This document shows positions 29,228 to 38,402 of a stretch of DNA of 51,351 bases, piece by piece. Position 1 is the first letter of the stretch. Every line of letters begins with the position of its first letter. The stretch lies in contig CAMAQS010000007.1 of the NCBI GenBank assembly GCA_945860565.1, forward strand, positions 1 to 51,351, read 5' to 3'. The position numbers and the translations under genes were made by a program. The notes beneath the pieces are model-generated. The model made no database searches and was not told where the DNA came from. It saw nothing but the letters and a program-made list of their open reading frames with translations. The stretch comes from Chitinophaga pinensis (GTDB lineage Bacteria > Bacteroidota > Bacteroidia > NS11-12g > UBA955).

Positions 29228-30670
29228 ATGACAGAATTTGAAGCGGTTATTGGTTTAGAAATTCATATACAATTACAAACAAAATCTAAAGCTTTCTCCT
29301 CAGACTCAACGGAGTATGGAGCCCTACCCAATACTTTGGTTAGTCCTGTTAGCTTAGGCCATCCAGGTACGTTGCCAAAACACAATGCGAAAGCCGTTGA
29401 AATGGCGACCATGATGGGGTTGGCTTTAAATTGTGATATTACTAGAATTAATCAATATTCTCGGAAAAATTATTTTTATGCCGATTTACCTAAAGGATAT
29501 CAAATTACTCAGTTTAACACTCCTCTATGTACAAATGGTTTTGTTCCCATCCAAACCAAAGATGGTGTGAAGAGTAAAATTCGGTTAACACGGATTCACA
29601 TGGAAGAAGATACGGGTAAAAGTATGCACGACCAAGATTTATACGATACACTTGTAGATTATAACCGTGCTGGAACACCTCTTATTGAAGTGGTTACGGA
29701 GCCCGACATTAAAACAGGTGATGAAGCCTACGCTTTTGTAACTGAAATTAGAAGACTAGTTCGTTACTTGGAAATATGCGATGGAAATATGGAAGAAGGC
29801 AGTTTGCGTTGTGATGCCAATATTTCTGTAATGCCTAAAGGAACTTCCGTTTATGGAACCAAAGTAGAAGTAAAAAACATGAACTCTATTTCCAATGTTA
29901 AACGAGCCATAGATTTTGAAATTGCACGCCAAATAAATGTAATTGAATCAGGAAATAAAGTTGAAGGCGAAACCCGAGGTTTCAATGGATTAGAGGGTAC
30001 CACTTTTTCTATGAGAAAAAAAGAAGCCATTAACGACTACCGATATTTTCCTGAACCAGACCTCCCCCCTATCATCGTTACAGACGCATATATACAAAAT
30101 ATTCGTTCTAAAATGCCCGAATTACCCGCAATTCTTTTTGATAGATTCACCAATAACTATGGACTCAATGATTATGATTCTTCGGTTCTAGTTGATGACA
30201 AAATGAGTGCATTGTACTTTGAGCAAATAACCAAACATTCAAATAATTATAAGGCCATTTGTAATTGGGTTATGGTTACTATACGTGGATATTTGAACGA
30301 AAATGCATTGTCTATTGAACAGTTTAGTCTGAATCCACATCAAATTGCAGAAATTATTGCTTTGATAGATTCTGGAGTGATAAATCATACCATCGCCAAT
30401 CAGAAACTTTTTCCTGCTTTAATTGCCAATCCCTCAAAACATCCAAAAGAATTGGTAGAAGAATTAAATCTTGCAACAAACTCAGATTTAAGTTTTCTAA
30501 ATGAAATTATCGATGAGGTTTTAAGTGCATTTCCTGAGAAAGTGCTCGAATATAAATCGGGAAAACAAGGACTACTTGGAATGTTCGTTGGAGAGGTTAT
30601 GAAACGCTCAAAAGGCAAGGCCGATCCTAAAATCACCAATCAACTCATTGCTGAGAAATTAGCACAATGA
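29228..30670 (+). CDS. gatB: Asp-tRNA(Asn)/Glu-tRNA(Gln) amidotransferase subunit B
   Basis: A 480-residue subunit of GatCAB, which converts Glu-tRNA(Gln) or Asp-tRNA(Asn) to the amide form. GatB binds the tRNA and performs ATP-dependent activation. Hallmarks are VIGLEIHIQL at the N-terminus, LGHPGTLP, RKNYFYADLPKGYQI and the PLIEVVTEPD motif; a C-terminal YqeY-like tRNA-binding tail spans about 330-480. gatA and gatC are not in the window. Its stop overlaps the start of the DltA-like ligase by 4 bases (ATGA), tying a translation gene to a cell-envelope operon. Confidence 0.97.
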   Translation: MTEFEAVIGLEIHIQLQTKSKAFSSDSTEYGALPNTLVSPVSLGHPGTLPKHNAKAVEMATMMGLALNCDITRINQYSRKNYFYADLPKGYQITQFNTPLCTNGFVPIQTKDGVKSKIRLTRIHMEEDTGKSMHDQDLYDTLVDYNRAGTPLIEVVTEPDIKTGDEAYAFVTEIRRLVRYLEICDGNMEEGSLRCDANISVMPKGTSVYGTKVEVKNMNSISNVKRAIDFEIARQINVIESGNKVEGETRGFNGLEGTTFSMRKKEAINDYRYFPEPDLPPIIVTDAYIQNIRSKMPELPAILFDRFTNNYGLNDYDSSVLVDDKMSALYFEQITKHSNNYKAICNWVMVTIRGYLNENALSIEQFSLNPHQIAEIIALIDSGVINHTIANQKLFPALIANPSKHPKELVEELNLATNSDLSFLNEIIDEVLSAFPEKVLEYKSGKQGLLGMFVGEVMKRSKGKADPKITNQLIAEKLAQ

Positions 30671-32097
30671 CCGCAACGTATTTATTAAAAATATTTCACA
30701 ATATTCAACATTCCAACCGTGTTTGTTGTCAAATTGATTCTAAAGACTATACCTACCAAGATTTAAAAAATCGAATTTCGGTTTTTGCTTCCAATATTCA
30801 GTCTGTTCCCTCCAAACGCATAGGTGTTGTATTAAACGACGATTTTGATACCTATTGTCACATAATTGCTTGCTGGATGTTTGGCAAAGCTTATGTGCCG
30901 TTAAATCCAAATTATCCCATCCAAAGGTTACAAGACATTTGCGATTTAGCCGATTTAACGCACATCATTGGTGTGCCAAGTCCACAAATACAAGCCTTAA
31001 ATCTGATTGAAATTTCTGAAGATACTCCATCTAACGACTGGACATTAACAGAAGTTCAAACAACAGCAGAGGCCTATGTTCTATTTACATCTGGTACAAC
31101 GGGAAAACCAAAAGGCGTCCCTATTTCCATTTTAAATTTAGATTCGTTTTATGAGGGATTTTTTGAATTAGGATATAAATTATCGGAAAAAGATCGATTT
31201 CTGCAAATGTTTGATTTGACTTTTGACTTGTCGGTAATGAGCTTTATGATTCCATTAAGTTTAGGGGCATCTTTTTATACCCTAAGTAAATCATTGGTTA
31301 AACCCCTGGCACTTTATGATACTTTAGAGAGCAACAAAATAAGTTTTGCTTTAATGGTTCCATCGGCTGTTGAAATGTTGGAACCCTATCAAAACGACAT
31401 TGAACTAAATGAATTAAGATACACCCAATTTTGTGGAGAAGCCTTTAAGGAGAAACAATTTAACATTTGGCGGACATGTGCACCATTTAGTCAAATTGAC
31501 AATGTCTATGGCCCCACAGAAGCCACCATATATTGCACTAGATTTAAGGTATATTCTATAGACAGTACCAACAATGAATTTCACAAACAAGGTATTTTTT
31601 CCATAGGTCACCCAATGAAACATACTCGTTTGTATTTAGATGAAGAAGATGAATTGTTATTGGGTGGAAGTCAAGTAACTTCAGGATATTTAAAACCCAA
31701 TTCACAAATGATTAACGCCTTTATTCAAGTTGGTGAAGAAAGATATTATAGAAGTGGCGATACGGCTTCTTTTGAGGATGGACTTTATTATTGTCATGGT
31801 AGAAAAGACGATCAAGTAAAAATTCAAGGTTATCGTGTAGAATTAAGTGAAATTGAATATGCCGCTTCAAATGATTTTCCAACGATTGCAAACAAAGCCA
31901 TTGTTTTAGAAAATAGCATTCATTTAATTATTAAAACAATTAAAGATGTTCATTTATCGGATATAGAACAATCTTTGAATCAAAAATTACCTTGGTATAT
32001 GCGTCCAAGTAAAATTCACTTTATCAATGAATTTCCTTTAAATGCAAACGGCAAAATCGATAAAAACGCCCTCAAGGAATGGATACAATCGAAATAA
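30667..32097 (+). CDS. DltA-like amino-acid (or acyl) adenylating ligase
   Basis: A 476-residue adenylate-forming enzyme that activates a small carboxylic acid with ATP and loads it on a carrier protein. Core motifs are the P-loop TSGTTGKPKG (141-150), YGPTEAT (281-287), YRSGD and the C-terminal lysine in NGKIDKNAL. Two segments resemble D-alanine--carrier ligase DltA: FDLSVM (186-191) and FCGE (255-258), which in DltA lie at the amino-acid pocket and include its selective cysteine. D-alanine or another small amino acid is therefore likely, but unproven. The carrier is encoded two genes downstream. Confidence 0.88.
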   Translation: MTATYLLKIFHNIQHSNRVCCQIDSKDYTYQDLKNRISVFASNIQSVPSKRIGVVLNDDFDTYCHIIACWMFGKAYVPLNPNYPIQRLQDICDLADLTHIIGVPSPQIQALNLIEISEDTPSNDWTLTEVQTTAEAYVLFTSGTTGKPKGVPISILNLDSFYEGFFELGYKLSEKDRFLQMFDLTFDLSVMSFMIPLSLGASFYTLSKSLVKPLALYDTLESNKISFALMVPSAVEMLEPYQNDIELNELRYTQFCGEAFKEKQFNIWRTCAPFSQIDNVYGPTEATIYCTRFKVYSIDSTNNEFHKQGIFSIGHPMKHTRLYLDEEDELLLGGSQVTSGYLKPNSQMINAFIQVGEERYYRSGDTASFEDGLYYCHGRKDDQVKIQGYRVELSEIEYAASNDFPTIANKAIVLENSIHLIIKTIKDVHLSDIEQSLNQKLPWYMRPSKIHFINEFPLNANGKIDKNALKEWIQSK

Positions 32098-32720
32098 AAA
32101 AAGCCACCGTTTCAGATTTTGAATTCATAACATCTTGCATCATTGAATCTGAAAAATCTGGAAGCGATATTTTTAGTTACTCCGCTATTTTTGATTTAAC
32201 AGAATCAGATTTTACGGGTATTTTAAAATCTATTTTTGAGGAAGAAATTGAAGACCAACCTTGGTGTTATCAACATTGGTCCATTTTATACCTAAATGGA
32301 AAACCTGCAAGTGGACTTTGCAGTTGGATTGAAGGTAGAAATGAAATCTCTTCAGATGTTTTAAAATCGCAACTTTTAAACTTTATGATTCCAAAACAGT
32401 TTGCCGAATCCATAGAAAAGCTGAAAATGGTAAGCGAAATAACCATCCCCCGAAAAAAAAACACCTTACAATTAGAACATCTTTACACAAAATTAGAATT
32501 TAGAAGCAAGGGATTAATGAGAAAACTAATGTTATCTGTGTTAAATGACCACTTGGATTATAATACAGAAATACAATTACTGCAAAGCAACCAAGCTGCA
32601 CTGTCCTTATATACAGACATGGGATTTAATGTGAATGTTACAAAATGTAACGAAGAAATTTTGAAGTTAAATTTGTTGTCATCCGCTTGTAAAGTTAGAT
32701 TAATTAAAAAACATGGATAA
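32079..32720 (+). CDS. GNAT-family N-acetyltransferase in the Dlt-like operon
   Basis: A 213-residue cytoplasmic protein with a GNAT fold: the N-terminal IEIKKATVSDFEFI, and a C-terminal region with LEHLYTKLEFRSKGLMRKLM (the acetyl-CoA-binding R/QxxGxG/A-type turn is FRSKGLM here) and QAALSLYTDMGF. It overlaps the ligase gene by 19 bases and the carrier gene by 8, so it belongs to the operon. It could acetylate the free amino group of the activated amino acid, or the polymer; classic dlt operons have no such gene. The substrate is unknown. Confidence 0.8.
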   Translation: MDTIEIKKATVSDFEFITSCIIESEKSGSDIFSYSAIFDLTESDFTGILKSIFEEEIEDQPWCYQHWSILYLNGKPASGLCSWIEGRNEISSDVLKSQLLNFMIPKQFAESIEKLKMVSEITIPRKKNTLQLEHLYTKLEFRSKGLMRKLMLSVLNDHLDYNTEIQLLQSNQAALSLYTDMGFNVNVTKCNEEILKLNLLSSACKVRLIKKHG

Positions 32721-32958
32721 AGAACAAATAAAAAAAGAACTGGAGCCTATTTTTTTGGAAGTGTTTTCTCTTGACAACATCGAAATTACAGATGATTTAA
32801 ACGCTGAAAAGGTAGAACGTTGGGATTCATTAACTCATTTGTCTATGATTGCCAAGGTTGAGGATTTTTTTAATGTAAAATTCAAATTAAAAGAATTAAT
32901 TGCCATGAAAAACGTTGGAGATATGATTGCTTTAATTGAAACTAAGACAAACGCTTGA
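32713..32958 (+). CDS. Acyl/aminoacyl carrier protein (DltC-like)
   Basis: An 81-residue four-helix carrier. S39 in ERWDSLTHLSMI is the site for the phosphopantetheine arm. It is the expected acceptor for the ligase two genes upstream, and the donor to the MBOAT membrane protein. The stop overlaps the next gene's TTG start by 4 bases (TTGA). Fatty-acid ACPs usually carry DSLD/DSLM around the serine and are more acidic, which makes a specialised carrier more likely. Confidence 0.92.
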   Translation: MDKEQIKKELEPIFLEVFSLDNIEITDDLNAEKVERWDSLTHLSMIAKVEDFFNVKFKLKELIAMKNVGDMIALIETKTNA

Positions 32959-34385
32959 ATTCAACAAAAAATACACAAGCCTATTTTTTTACAATCATCC
33001 TGACATTGGGATTGTGTTTTTTGATTTATTTAAATTCCAATGCGAAAATTGCAAAAAAATTAACCGAAAATGGACTGTCATTTATTGGGATATCGGATAT
33101 TGTAACATCCCAAAAACAATTATTTGGCCATAAAGAGAAGGCATTGGGTGTCGAAGTAACCAAATCAAAGTCCCCAGAAAATAAACTAGTTTCTAAAATT
33201 CCACTTACAAAAAAAGAAAAAGAGGAAATTTCAAAACTCATAAAAGACATTGAATTATTATCCTTCCAAAATGAGAAAGACAATATGCTTGCTTCGTTTT
33301 TTGAGACCTTAACAGAAAGTGAAAAAAAACGTTTTAGAATTTGGTATTATGGGGATTCTCAAATTGAAGGAGACCGAATAACCAGCGAAATTAGGGCCTT
33401 GTTTCAGGAACAATTTGGAGGCAACGGAATTGGTTTTGTTCCTGTTAGCAATCCAGCAACTTACACCAAACTTACCCTCGGTGAACAATCTGATTGGAAG
33501 AAGCTAAACTGCTTTAAAGACAAAAAGAAAGGCAAGTATTTCGATGTGAGTGGGTTGGCTTTTATTCCCAAAGACAATTCAGAAACAAAATTCAATACAC
33601 TCAAAATCAATGTATCCAAATCGCTTAAATATCAATCCCTTTTATTTCTCATGCGCTGTGATTCAGGAAGTAATCTGCAGTGGAAAAAATCATCTGCCAC
33701 CGATTGGAATGCCCCAATTTCTATAAAAAAAATCTCTGACCAATCCATTTACACACTTAGCAATACTCCTGAAACAGGCAATATTGAAATACGTGTTAAA
33801 GGCAAAAATATAGTGGCTTATGGCTTTTATTTAGAAGGTGAACCCAAAGGAGTTCAATTGGATAATTTTGGAATTAGGGGTCATTCAGGAGATGGACTAA
33901 GCAATATTCCGAGCACACTGCTCAATGAAAGATCCAAAATTGATCAAACCTCTCTTGTGATTTTTCACTATGGCAACAATGTAGTGCCTTATTTGAAATC
34001 GGACAAAGGAAGTAAACATTGGTTTGAGCGCATTTTTCAAGGGATGTTGAGTAAATATAAGAAAAATTGTCCAAATGTTTCGCTTTTGGTGATAGGACCC
34101 GGAGACATGGGTTATAAATCCGGAGACGAATTACACACTTATAGCTCAGCAAGTATTTTGAATGAATGGATGAAGGAACTTTCATTAAAAAATGGGGTGG
34201 CATATTTCGATTTTTACACTTTAATGCAAAGAGAAGGGGGCATTCTTGCTTGGAAAGAAAAAGGCTTAGCGAGTTTAGATGGCCACCTTACTACAAGTGG
34301 TCAAAAGAAATTTGCTAAAATTGTAACTAAAGAACTTTCTACCGCTTATTCAGCATATCAAATTGGAAAGGACAAAAAGCAATGA
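32955..34385 (+). CDS. Membrane-anchored SGNH-family acyltransferase/esterase (DltD/PatB-like role)
   Basis: A 476-residue protein with one N-terminal membrane anchor (about 9-27), a polar linker and a periplasmic SGNH hydrolase domain. Catalytic blocks are GDS (133-135), GN (340-341) in FHYGNN, and D442 with H444 in LDGHLT. Such proteins can remove acyl groups or transfer them to sugars. The start is a TTG overlapping the carrier stop; no ATG lies before the anchor, the first internal Met being residue 111. Its place between carrier and MBOAT genes suggests transfer of the activated group to a periplasmic polymer. Confidence 0.85.
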   Translation: MNSTKNTQAYFFTIILTLGLCFLIYLNSNAKIAKKLTENGLSFIGISDIVTSQKQLFGHKEKALGVEVTKSKSPENKLVSKIPLTKKEKEEISKLIKDIELLSFQNEKDNMLASFFETLTESEKKRFRIWYYGDSQIEGDRITSEIRALFQEQFGGNGIGFVPVSNPATYTKLTLGEQSDWKKLNCFKDKKKGKYFDVSGLAFIPKDNSETKFNTLKINVSKSLKYQSLLFLMRCDSGSNLQWKKSSATDWNAPISIKKISDQSIYTLSNTPETGNIEIRVKGKNIVAYGFYLEGEPKGVQLDNFGIRGHSGDGLSNIPSTLLNERSKIDQTSLVIFHYGNNVVPYLKSDKGSKHWFERIFQGMLSKYKKNCPNVSLLVIGPGDMGYKSGDELHTYSSASILNEWMKELSLKNGVAYFDFYTLMQREGGILAWKEKGLASLDGHLTTSGQKKFAKIVTKELSTAYSAYQIGKDKKQ

Positions 34386-36088
34386 GATTATCAGCATTGA
34401 TTGGTTTTTTATTGTTAATTAATTTGTTGCCCGGACAGCAAATAAGGTGGGAAAAGTCTGTTGAATATTCCCAAATACCGTGGATTGATTCGCAATCGAA
34501 TGTAATTCAAGCACACAACAAATCGCTATTGCGTCCATTTTTCTTAAAACTAAATGCCGCATCAAAAAGAAGAATCAATATTTTGCATATTGGAGACTCC
34601 CATGTTCAGGCCGATATTTTCACAAATCAAACACGGATGTTAATGGGCAATACATTTGGTTATGCTGGCAGAGGCATTGTATTTCCATATACCACAGCCA
34701 AAACCCATACTGCTGCAGATTATAGAAGTTATCACACTGGTAAATGGTTGTATGCCAAAAATGTGGAGAAGAGTCCAGAATTACCACTTGGTGTTTCAGG
34801 TGTAAGCTCAAAAACGTTTGACAAAGACGCTCAATTTAAATTTATTTTTAAACAAGGCATCATTCAACCTGAGTTTACAAAGTTGAAAATTTTATGTAAA
34901 CGCAGTGAAAACTCCTTTGATTTGCGTTTAATCACCAATGGTGAAACTGTAAATATTGATGTATTTAAAGAATCAAAAGATTCATTGTCGGATGAATTGA
35001 CTGTTTTTTTGCGATCTGGGTACAACGATTATTTATTTGAACTAGTTAAAAACGATAGCCTGCAAGAGGAATTCGAAATTTATGGCTTAAGTATTGAATC
35101 TGAAAACAATACTGGTGTAATGTATACAAGTGTTGGAATTAATGGCGCTGGACACTACGCCATTATGCGTGAGAACAAATTGCCAGATCACTTACAATTG
35201 ATAAAACCAGATGCCATAATTTTGGATGTTGGCGCCAATGATTTTTACCAAAAAGGTTTAGATAAAGTAGTTTTCACAGAAAACCTTATTTCACTTATTG
35301 AATTGTTTAAAGAATTTGCTCCAAACGCATTAATTATTCTTTCAAATAGTCAAGACATTTATAGAGGGGGATATAGTTTAGCCACTTGTGCCAATTTCTC
35401 TGTTATAGTTTCGGAAGTTGCCAAATCTGAAAAAGTGGCCTTCTACGATTGGTACAGGGTTGCCGGAGGGTATAAATCAATGCGGTTGTGGAAATCATAC
35501 AGTCTTGCAAACAAAGACGGTGTTCATTTATCAAAAGCGGGTTACGATTTGAAAGGTTCACTCATTTATCAAGCTTTCAACCAAACACATAAAAGACTTT
35601 TCGATAAATACGACAGTAGTTACCAAATCATTGTTCCGTATGCCGATACCCAATACGTTCAAATTGATACCACCAAGCCAAAAATAAAACCAATTGTAGA
35701 TTACCATTGGGTAAATCATAAAGTGCGTTCTGGTGAAACCGTATGGACAATTGCCGATAAATATGGAGTTTCTACAATACAGATAAAAAAGTGGAATAAA
35801 CTTAGATCATACGGCTTAAAACGAGGCAAGGTTTTAAAAATATATACACAAGTAGAGCAATCGCCTAAAATAATTGTTCACTCCACTCCTTCTGTGGTTG
35901 TAAAAAACAAGACCATAAAACAAAAGCAAAAGGAAAATTCACGTAAATTAAAATCTCACACGGTGAAAAATGGAGAAACATTGTATAGCATATCTAAAAA
36001 ATATCAGATGTCGGTGGATTCGCTTAAAAAGCTAAATAATTTAAGAGGAAATACCATAAAAAAGGGTCAAAAATTAAAAGTAGAATAA
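34382..36088 (+). CDS. SGNH-domain protein with two C-terminal LysM repeats
   Basis: A 568-residue secreted protein: signal peptide 1-19 (ending LPGQQ), an SGNH domain with GDS (71-73), GAND (284-287) and DGVH (379-382), then LysM domains at about 445-487 and 525-566, joined by a basic Lys-rich linker. LysM binds N-acetylglucosamine polymers such as peptidoglycan, so the enzyme is likely held at the cell wall, where it would add or remove acyl groups. It overlaps both neighbours (4 bases and 1 base). The upstream SGNH protein has no LysM, so the pair probably differ in site or direction of action. Confidence 0.9.
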   Translation: MRLSALIGFLLLINLLPGQQIRWEKSVEYSQIPWIDSQSNVIQAHNKSLLRPFFLKLNAASKRRINILHIGDSHVQADIFTNQTRMLMGNTFGYAGRGIVFPYTTAKTHTAADYRSYHTGKWLYAKNVEKSPELPLGVSGVSSKTFDKDAQFKFIFKQGIIQPEFTKLKILCKRSENSFDLRLITNGETVNIDVFKESKDSLSDELTVFLRSGYNDYLFELVKNDSLQEEFEIYGLSIESENNTGVMYTSVGINGAGHYAIMRENKLPDHLQLIKPDAIILDVGANDFYQKGLDKVVFTENLISLIELFKEFAPNALIILSNSQDIYRGGYSLATCANFSVIVSEVAKSEKVAFYDWYRVAGGYKSMRLWKSYSLANKDGVHLSKAGYDLKGSLIYQAFNQTHKRLFDKYDSSYQIIVPYADTQYVQIDTTKPKIKPIVDYHWVNHKVRSGETVWTIADKYGVSTIQIKKWNKLRSYGLKRGKVLKIYTQVEQSPKIIVHSTPSVVVKNKTIKQKQKENSRKLKSHTVKNGETLYSISKKYQMSVDSLKKLNNLRGNTIKKGQKLKVE

Positions 36089-37518
36089 TGGCATTTAATT
36101 CGATACATTTTTTTGAATTTTGGATTTTACTTTATTTGCTGTTTCTCCTATTTAATGAAATCAATTTAAAATTCCGAAATGCCATTCTTCTAATTGGCTC
36201 GTTGTTTTTCTTTTGGAAATTATCCGGATTTGGAGTGTTTTTATTGTTGGCTGTAAGTTTTATAGACTTTGTTTTAGCCAAGAGGATTCACCAAACTCAG
36301 AATGACAATTTAAAGTCCAAATTATTGACAATAAGTATTTTATTGAATGTTTCAATCATTTTATTTTTCAATCATTTTGCAGATTGGTTTGACTTTTATA
36401 ATCCTTCTTCTTTCTTTCATGTACCAAAGTTTATTCAATTTGCAAGTGTTTCATTTTACGCGTTTAGATCATTGGGCTATGTCTTTGACGTATATTATGA
36501 AAACATAGAAACCCCTGAGAGAAATATTGTTAACTATTGGAATTATGCCAGTTTCTTTCCGATAATATTGTCTGGTCCAATTGGCAATGCCGATACATTT
36601 TTAACACGCATTAACACACCCAAGATACAAATCCCTACATCGTATATTTCTAAAGGACTATTTTTAATCACTTTAGGCGTGGTCAAAAAGTTCATTTTGG
36701 GCAATTATATATCCATTAACTTCGTAGACAGGGTGTTTGAAAGTTATACTTTCTTTACCCCATTAGAATTGAGTCTAGCATCAGTCGGACAAACATTTTC
36801 TTTATACCTTGATTTTAGTGGGTATACGGATATTGCCGTGGGTTTATCTATGTTATTGGGATTTGAAATAATTGAGAATTTTAATTTTCCTTTTCTATCA
36901 CAAAACATTACTGAATATTGGAAGCGCTGGCACATATCACTTTCAAAATGGTTTAACCAAAATTTGTATTTTCCTTTATCGTATCAGTTGCGTTCATTGC
37001 AAAAGTTAGGGACATTAATTTCTGTATTTATCGTGTTTGCAGTGAGTGGATTTTGGCACGGAACAGCAGTTCATTTTTGGTTTTGGGGGATATTACATGC
37101 TGCTGCTTTAATGTGGGATGTGATATCGAGTAACTGGCGAATAACTTGGAGAAAAATCACCCCGAAGTTCATTTACAAACCCCTTTCTATACTGTTAACA
37201 TTTACATTCTTAACCATCAGCGGAATTTATTTTAAGGCAGAATCTATAACCCATGGAAATGAAATGGTATTTAGAATTTTTAGTTCCCATGATTTCAATT
37301 TATTTCCTCAATGGTTTAATCTTTACCCTTGGGTTGCGGTTAGCTTATTACTTGTAATTATTGTGCAATTTGGTTTCAGCAAAATTTACAACAACGTATA
37401 TGCATTTGTAGGAAAAACACATTGGATACTTCCTCTAATTCTATTTTTAATAATCTTATTTATTGCTTACCAATTTCATTTAATGGGCTCACTACCTTTT
37501 TCTTATTTGCAATTTTAA
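36088..37518 (+). CDS. MBOAT-family membrane acyltransferase (DltB/AlgI/PatA-like)
   Basis: A 476-residue multi-pass membrane protein with about ten segments. MBOAT motifs are SGPIG near 160-170, TEYWKRWHISLS (H282) and the catalytic VSGFWHGTAVHF (H324). DltB, AlgI and PatA use this fold to move an acyl or aminoacyl group from a cytoplasmic donor across the inner membrane. The carrier upstream would be the donor, and the two SGNH proteins the acceptors. Its ATG overlaps the previous stop by one base (TAATG). No terminator was seen at its end; the next gene is convergent. Confidence 0.93.
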   Translation: MAFNSIHFFEFWILLYLLFLLFNEINLKFRNAILLIGSLFFFWKLSGFGVFLLLAVSFIDFVLAKRIHQTQNDNLKSKLLTISILLNVSIILFFNHFADWFDFYNPSSFFHVPKFIQFASVSFYAFRSLGYVFDVYYENIETPERNIVNYWNYASFFPIILSGPIGNADTFLTRINTPKIQIPTSYISKGLFLITLGVVKKFILGNYISINFVDRVFESYTFFTPLELSLASVGQTFSLYLDFSGYTDIAVGLSMLLGFEIIENFNFPFLSQNITEYWKRWHISLSKWFNQNLYFPLSYQLRSLQKLGTLISVFIVFAVSGFWHGTAVHFWFWGILHAAALMWDVISSNWRITWRKITPKFIYKPLSILLTFTFLTISGIYFKAESITHGNEMVFRIFSSHDFNLFPQWFNLYPWVAVSLLLVIIVQFGFSKIYNNVYAFVGKTHWILPLILFLIILFIAYQFHLMGSLPFSYLQF

Positions 37519-37528
37519 CTGTGAATTT

Positions 37529-38353
37529 TCAAATTTTACCTGACAGCTTATAGGCCAAAATACCGACCCACTCATGGAATAATGATTCAAGTTTAACCAT
37601 AGCACCTGTAGAAGGTATTATAAAGCTAGATATGGAATAATTTCTAGAAAACGCTACAAAATGAGCTGGGTAAGAAATATAGTTTATACCTAATTTGGAA
37701 TAACATCTTTCAGAACGATACATATGAGCCGCCGAAGTAATGAGTAAAATAGGTTGTGAAATTTTTAAGCTGTCTAATATTTTTTTAGTGTACACCGCAT
37801 TTTCGAAGGTACTTCTAGATTGAATGTCTACAATGTAATGTGTACTATCAATGCCCAACTGATTCAAGTATTTAGCCGCTTCTTCAGCTTCAAAATAGGT
37901 TTTATTTAACAAAGATGAAGATCCACCAGACAAAATAATTTTATCAAACTTTTTAAGGAGAATGCCTTGAAGACCAACCATAAAACGATCTCCAGGTTCC
38001 GACAATCTGAAATAATCATTTTGGATATCATAATTACCATAACCACCTAAAACAACCGCAATGCGTGGAAATGATACATTGTGATATAATCTTTGTTTGG
38101 GTGGTTTTGGCTCCCACATAAGATACAATTCATTCACCAGCACATTGTTTCCAAACAAAAACAACATTACCAATGAAACGGTAAATGCTTTTTCAGGCTT
38201 TAAATACAAAAAGAAAAAACATTTTCTAAAAAATGAACTTGATTTTGGCGATGGTGCTTTCTTTAATCTAAACAATCCAATTATAGAAAAAAGAACAATC
38301 CAAAATAAGGGCTTAATTAAAAACCCTAGAATTTTACTCAGAGCGAAAAACAT
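37529..38353 (-). CDS. ElyC/SanA/YdcF-family (DUF218) membrane protein
   Basis: A 274-residue protein with two N-terminal membrane segments (about 10-27 and 55-70) and a DUF218 domain (IAVVLGGYGNYD near 100, then KIILSGGSS and LITSAAHMYRSER). The E. coli relative ElyC affects peptidoglycan synthesis and envelope integrity; others in the family are of unknown activity. It is convergent with the Dlt-like operon. It may be cotranscribed with the small secreted gene upstream, 49 bases away. Confidence 0.85.
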   Translation of the reverse strand: MFFALSKILGFLIKPLFWIVLFSIIGLFRLKKAPSPKSSSFFRKCFFFLYLKPEKAFTVSLVMLFLFGNNVLVNELYLMWEPKPPKQRLYHNVSFPRIAVVLGGYGNYDIQNDYFRLSEPGDRFMVGLQGILLKKFDKIILSGGSSSLLNKTYFEAEEAAKYLNQLGIDSTHYIVDIQSRSTFENAVYTKKILDSLKISQPILLITSAAHMYRSERCYSKLGINYISYPAHFVAFSRNYSISSFIIPSTGAMVKLESLFHEWVGILAYKLSGKI

Positions 38354-38402
38354 CCCCTCAAATTACGAACAAAATTGTCGAAATAGGGAAATGTATCAAG
38401 AA

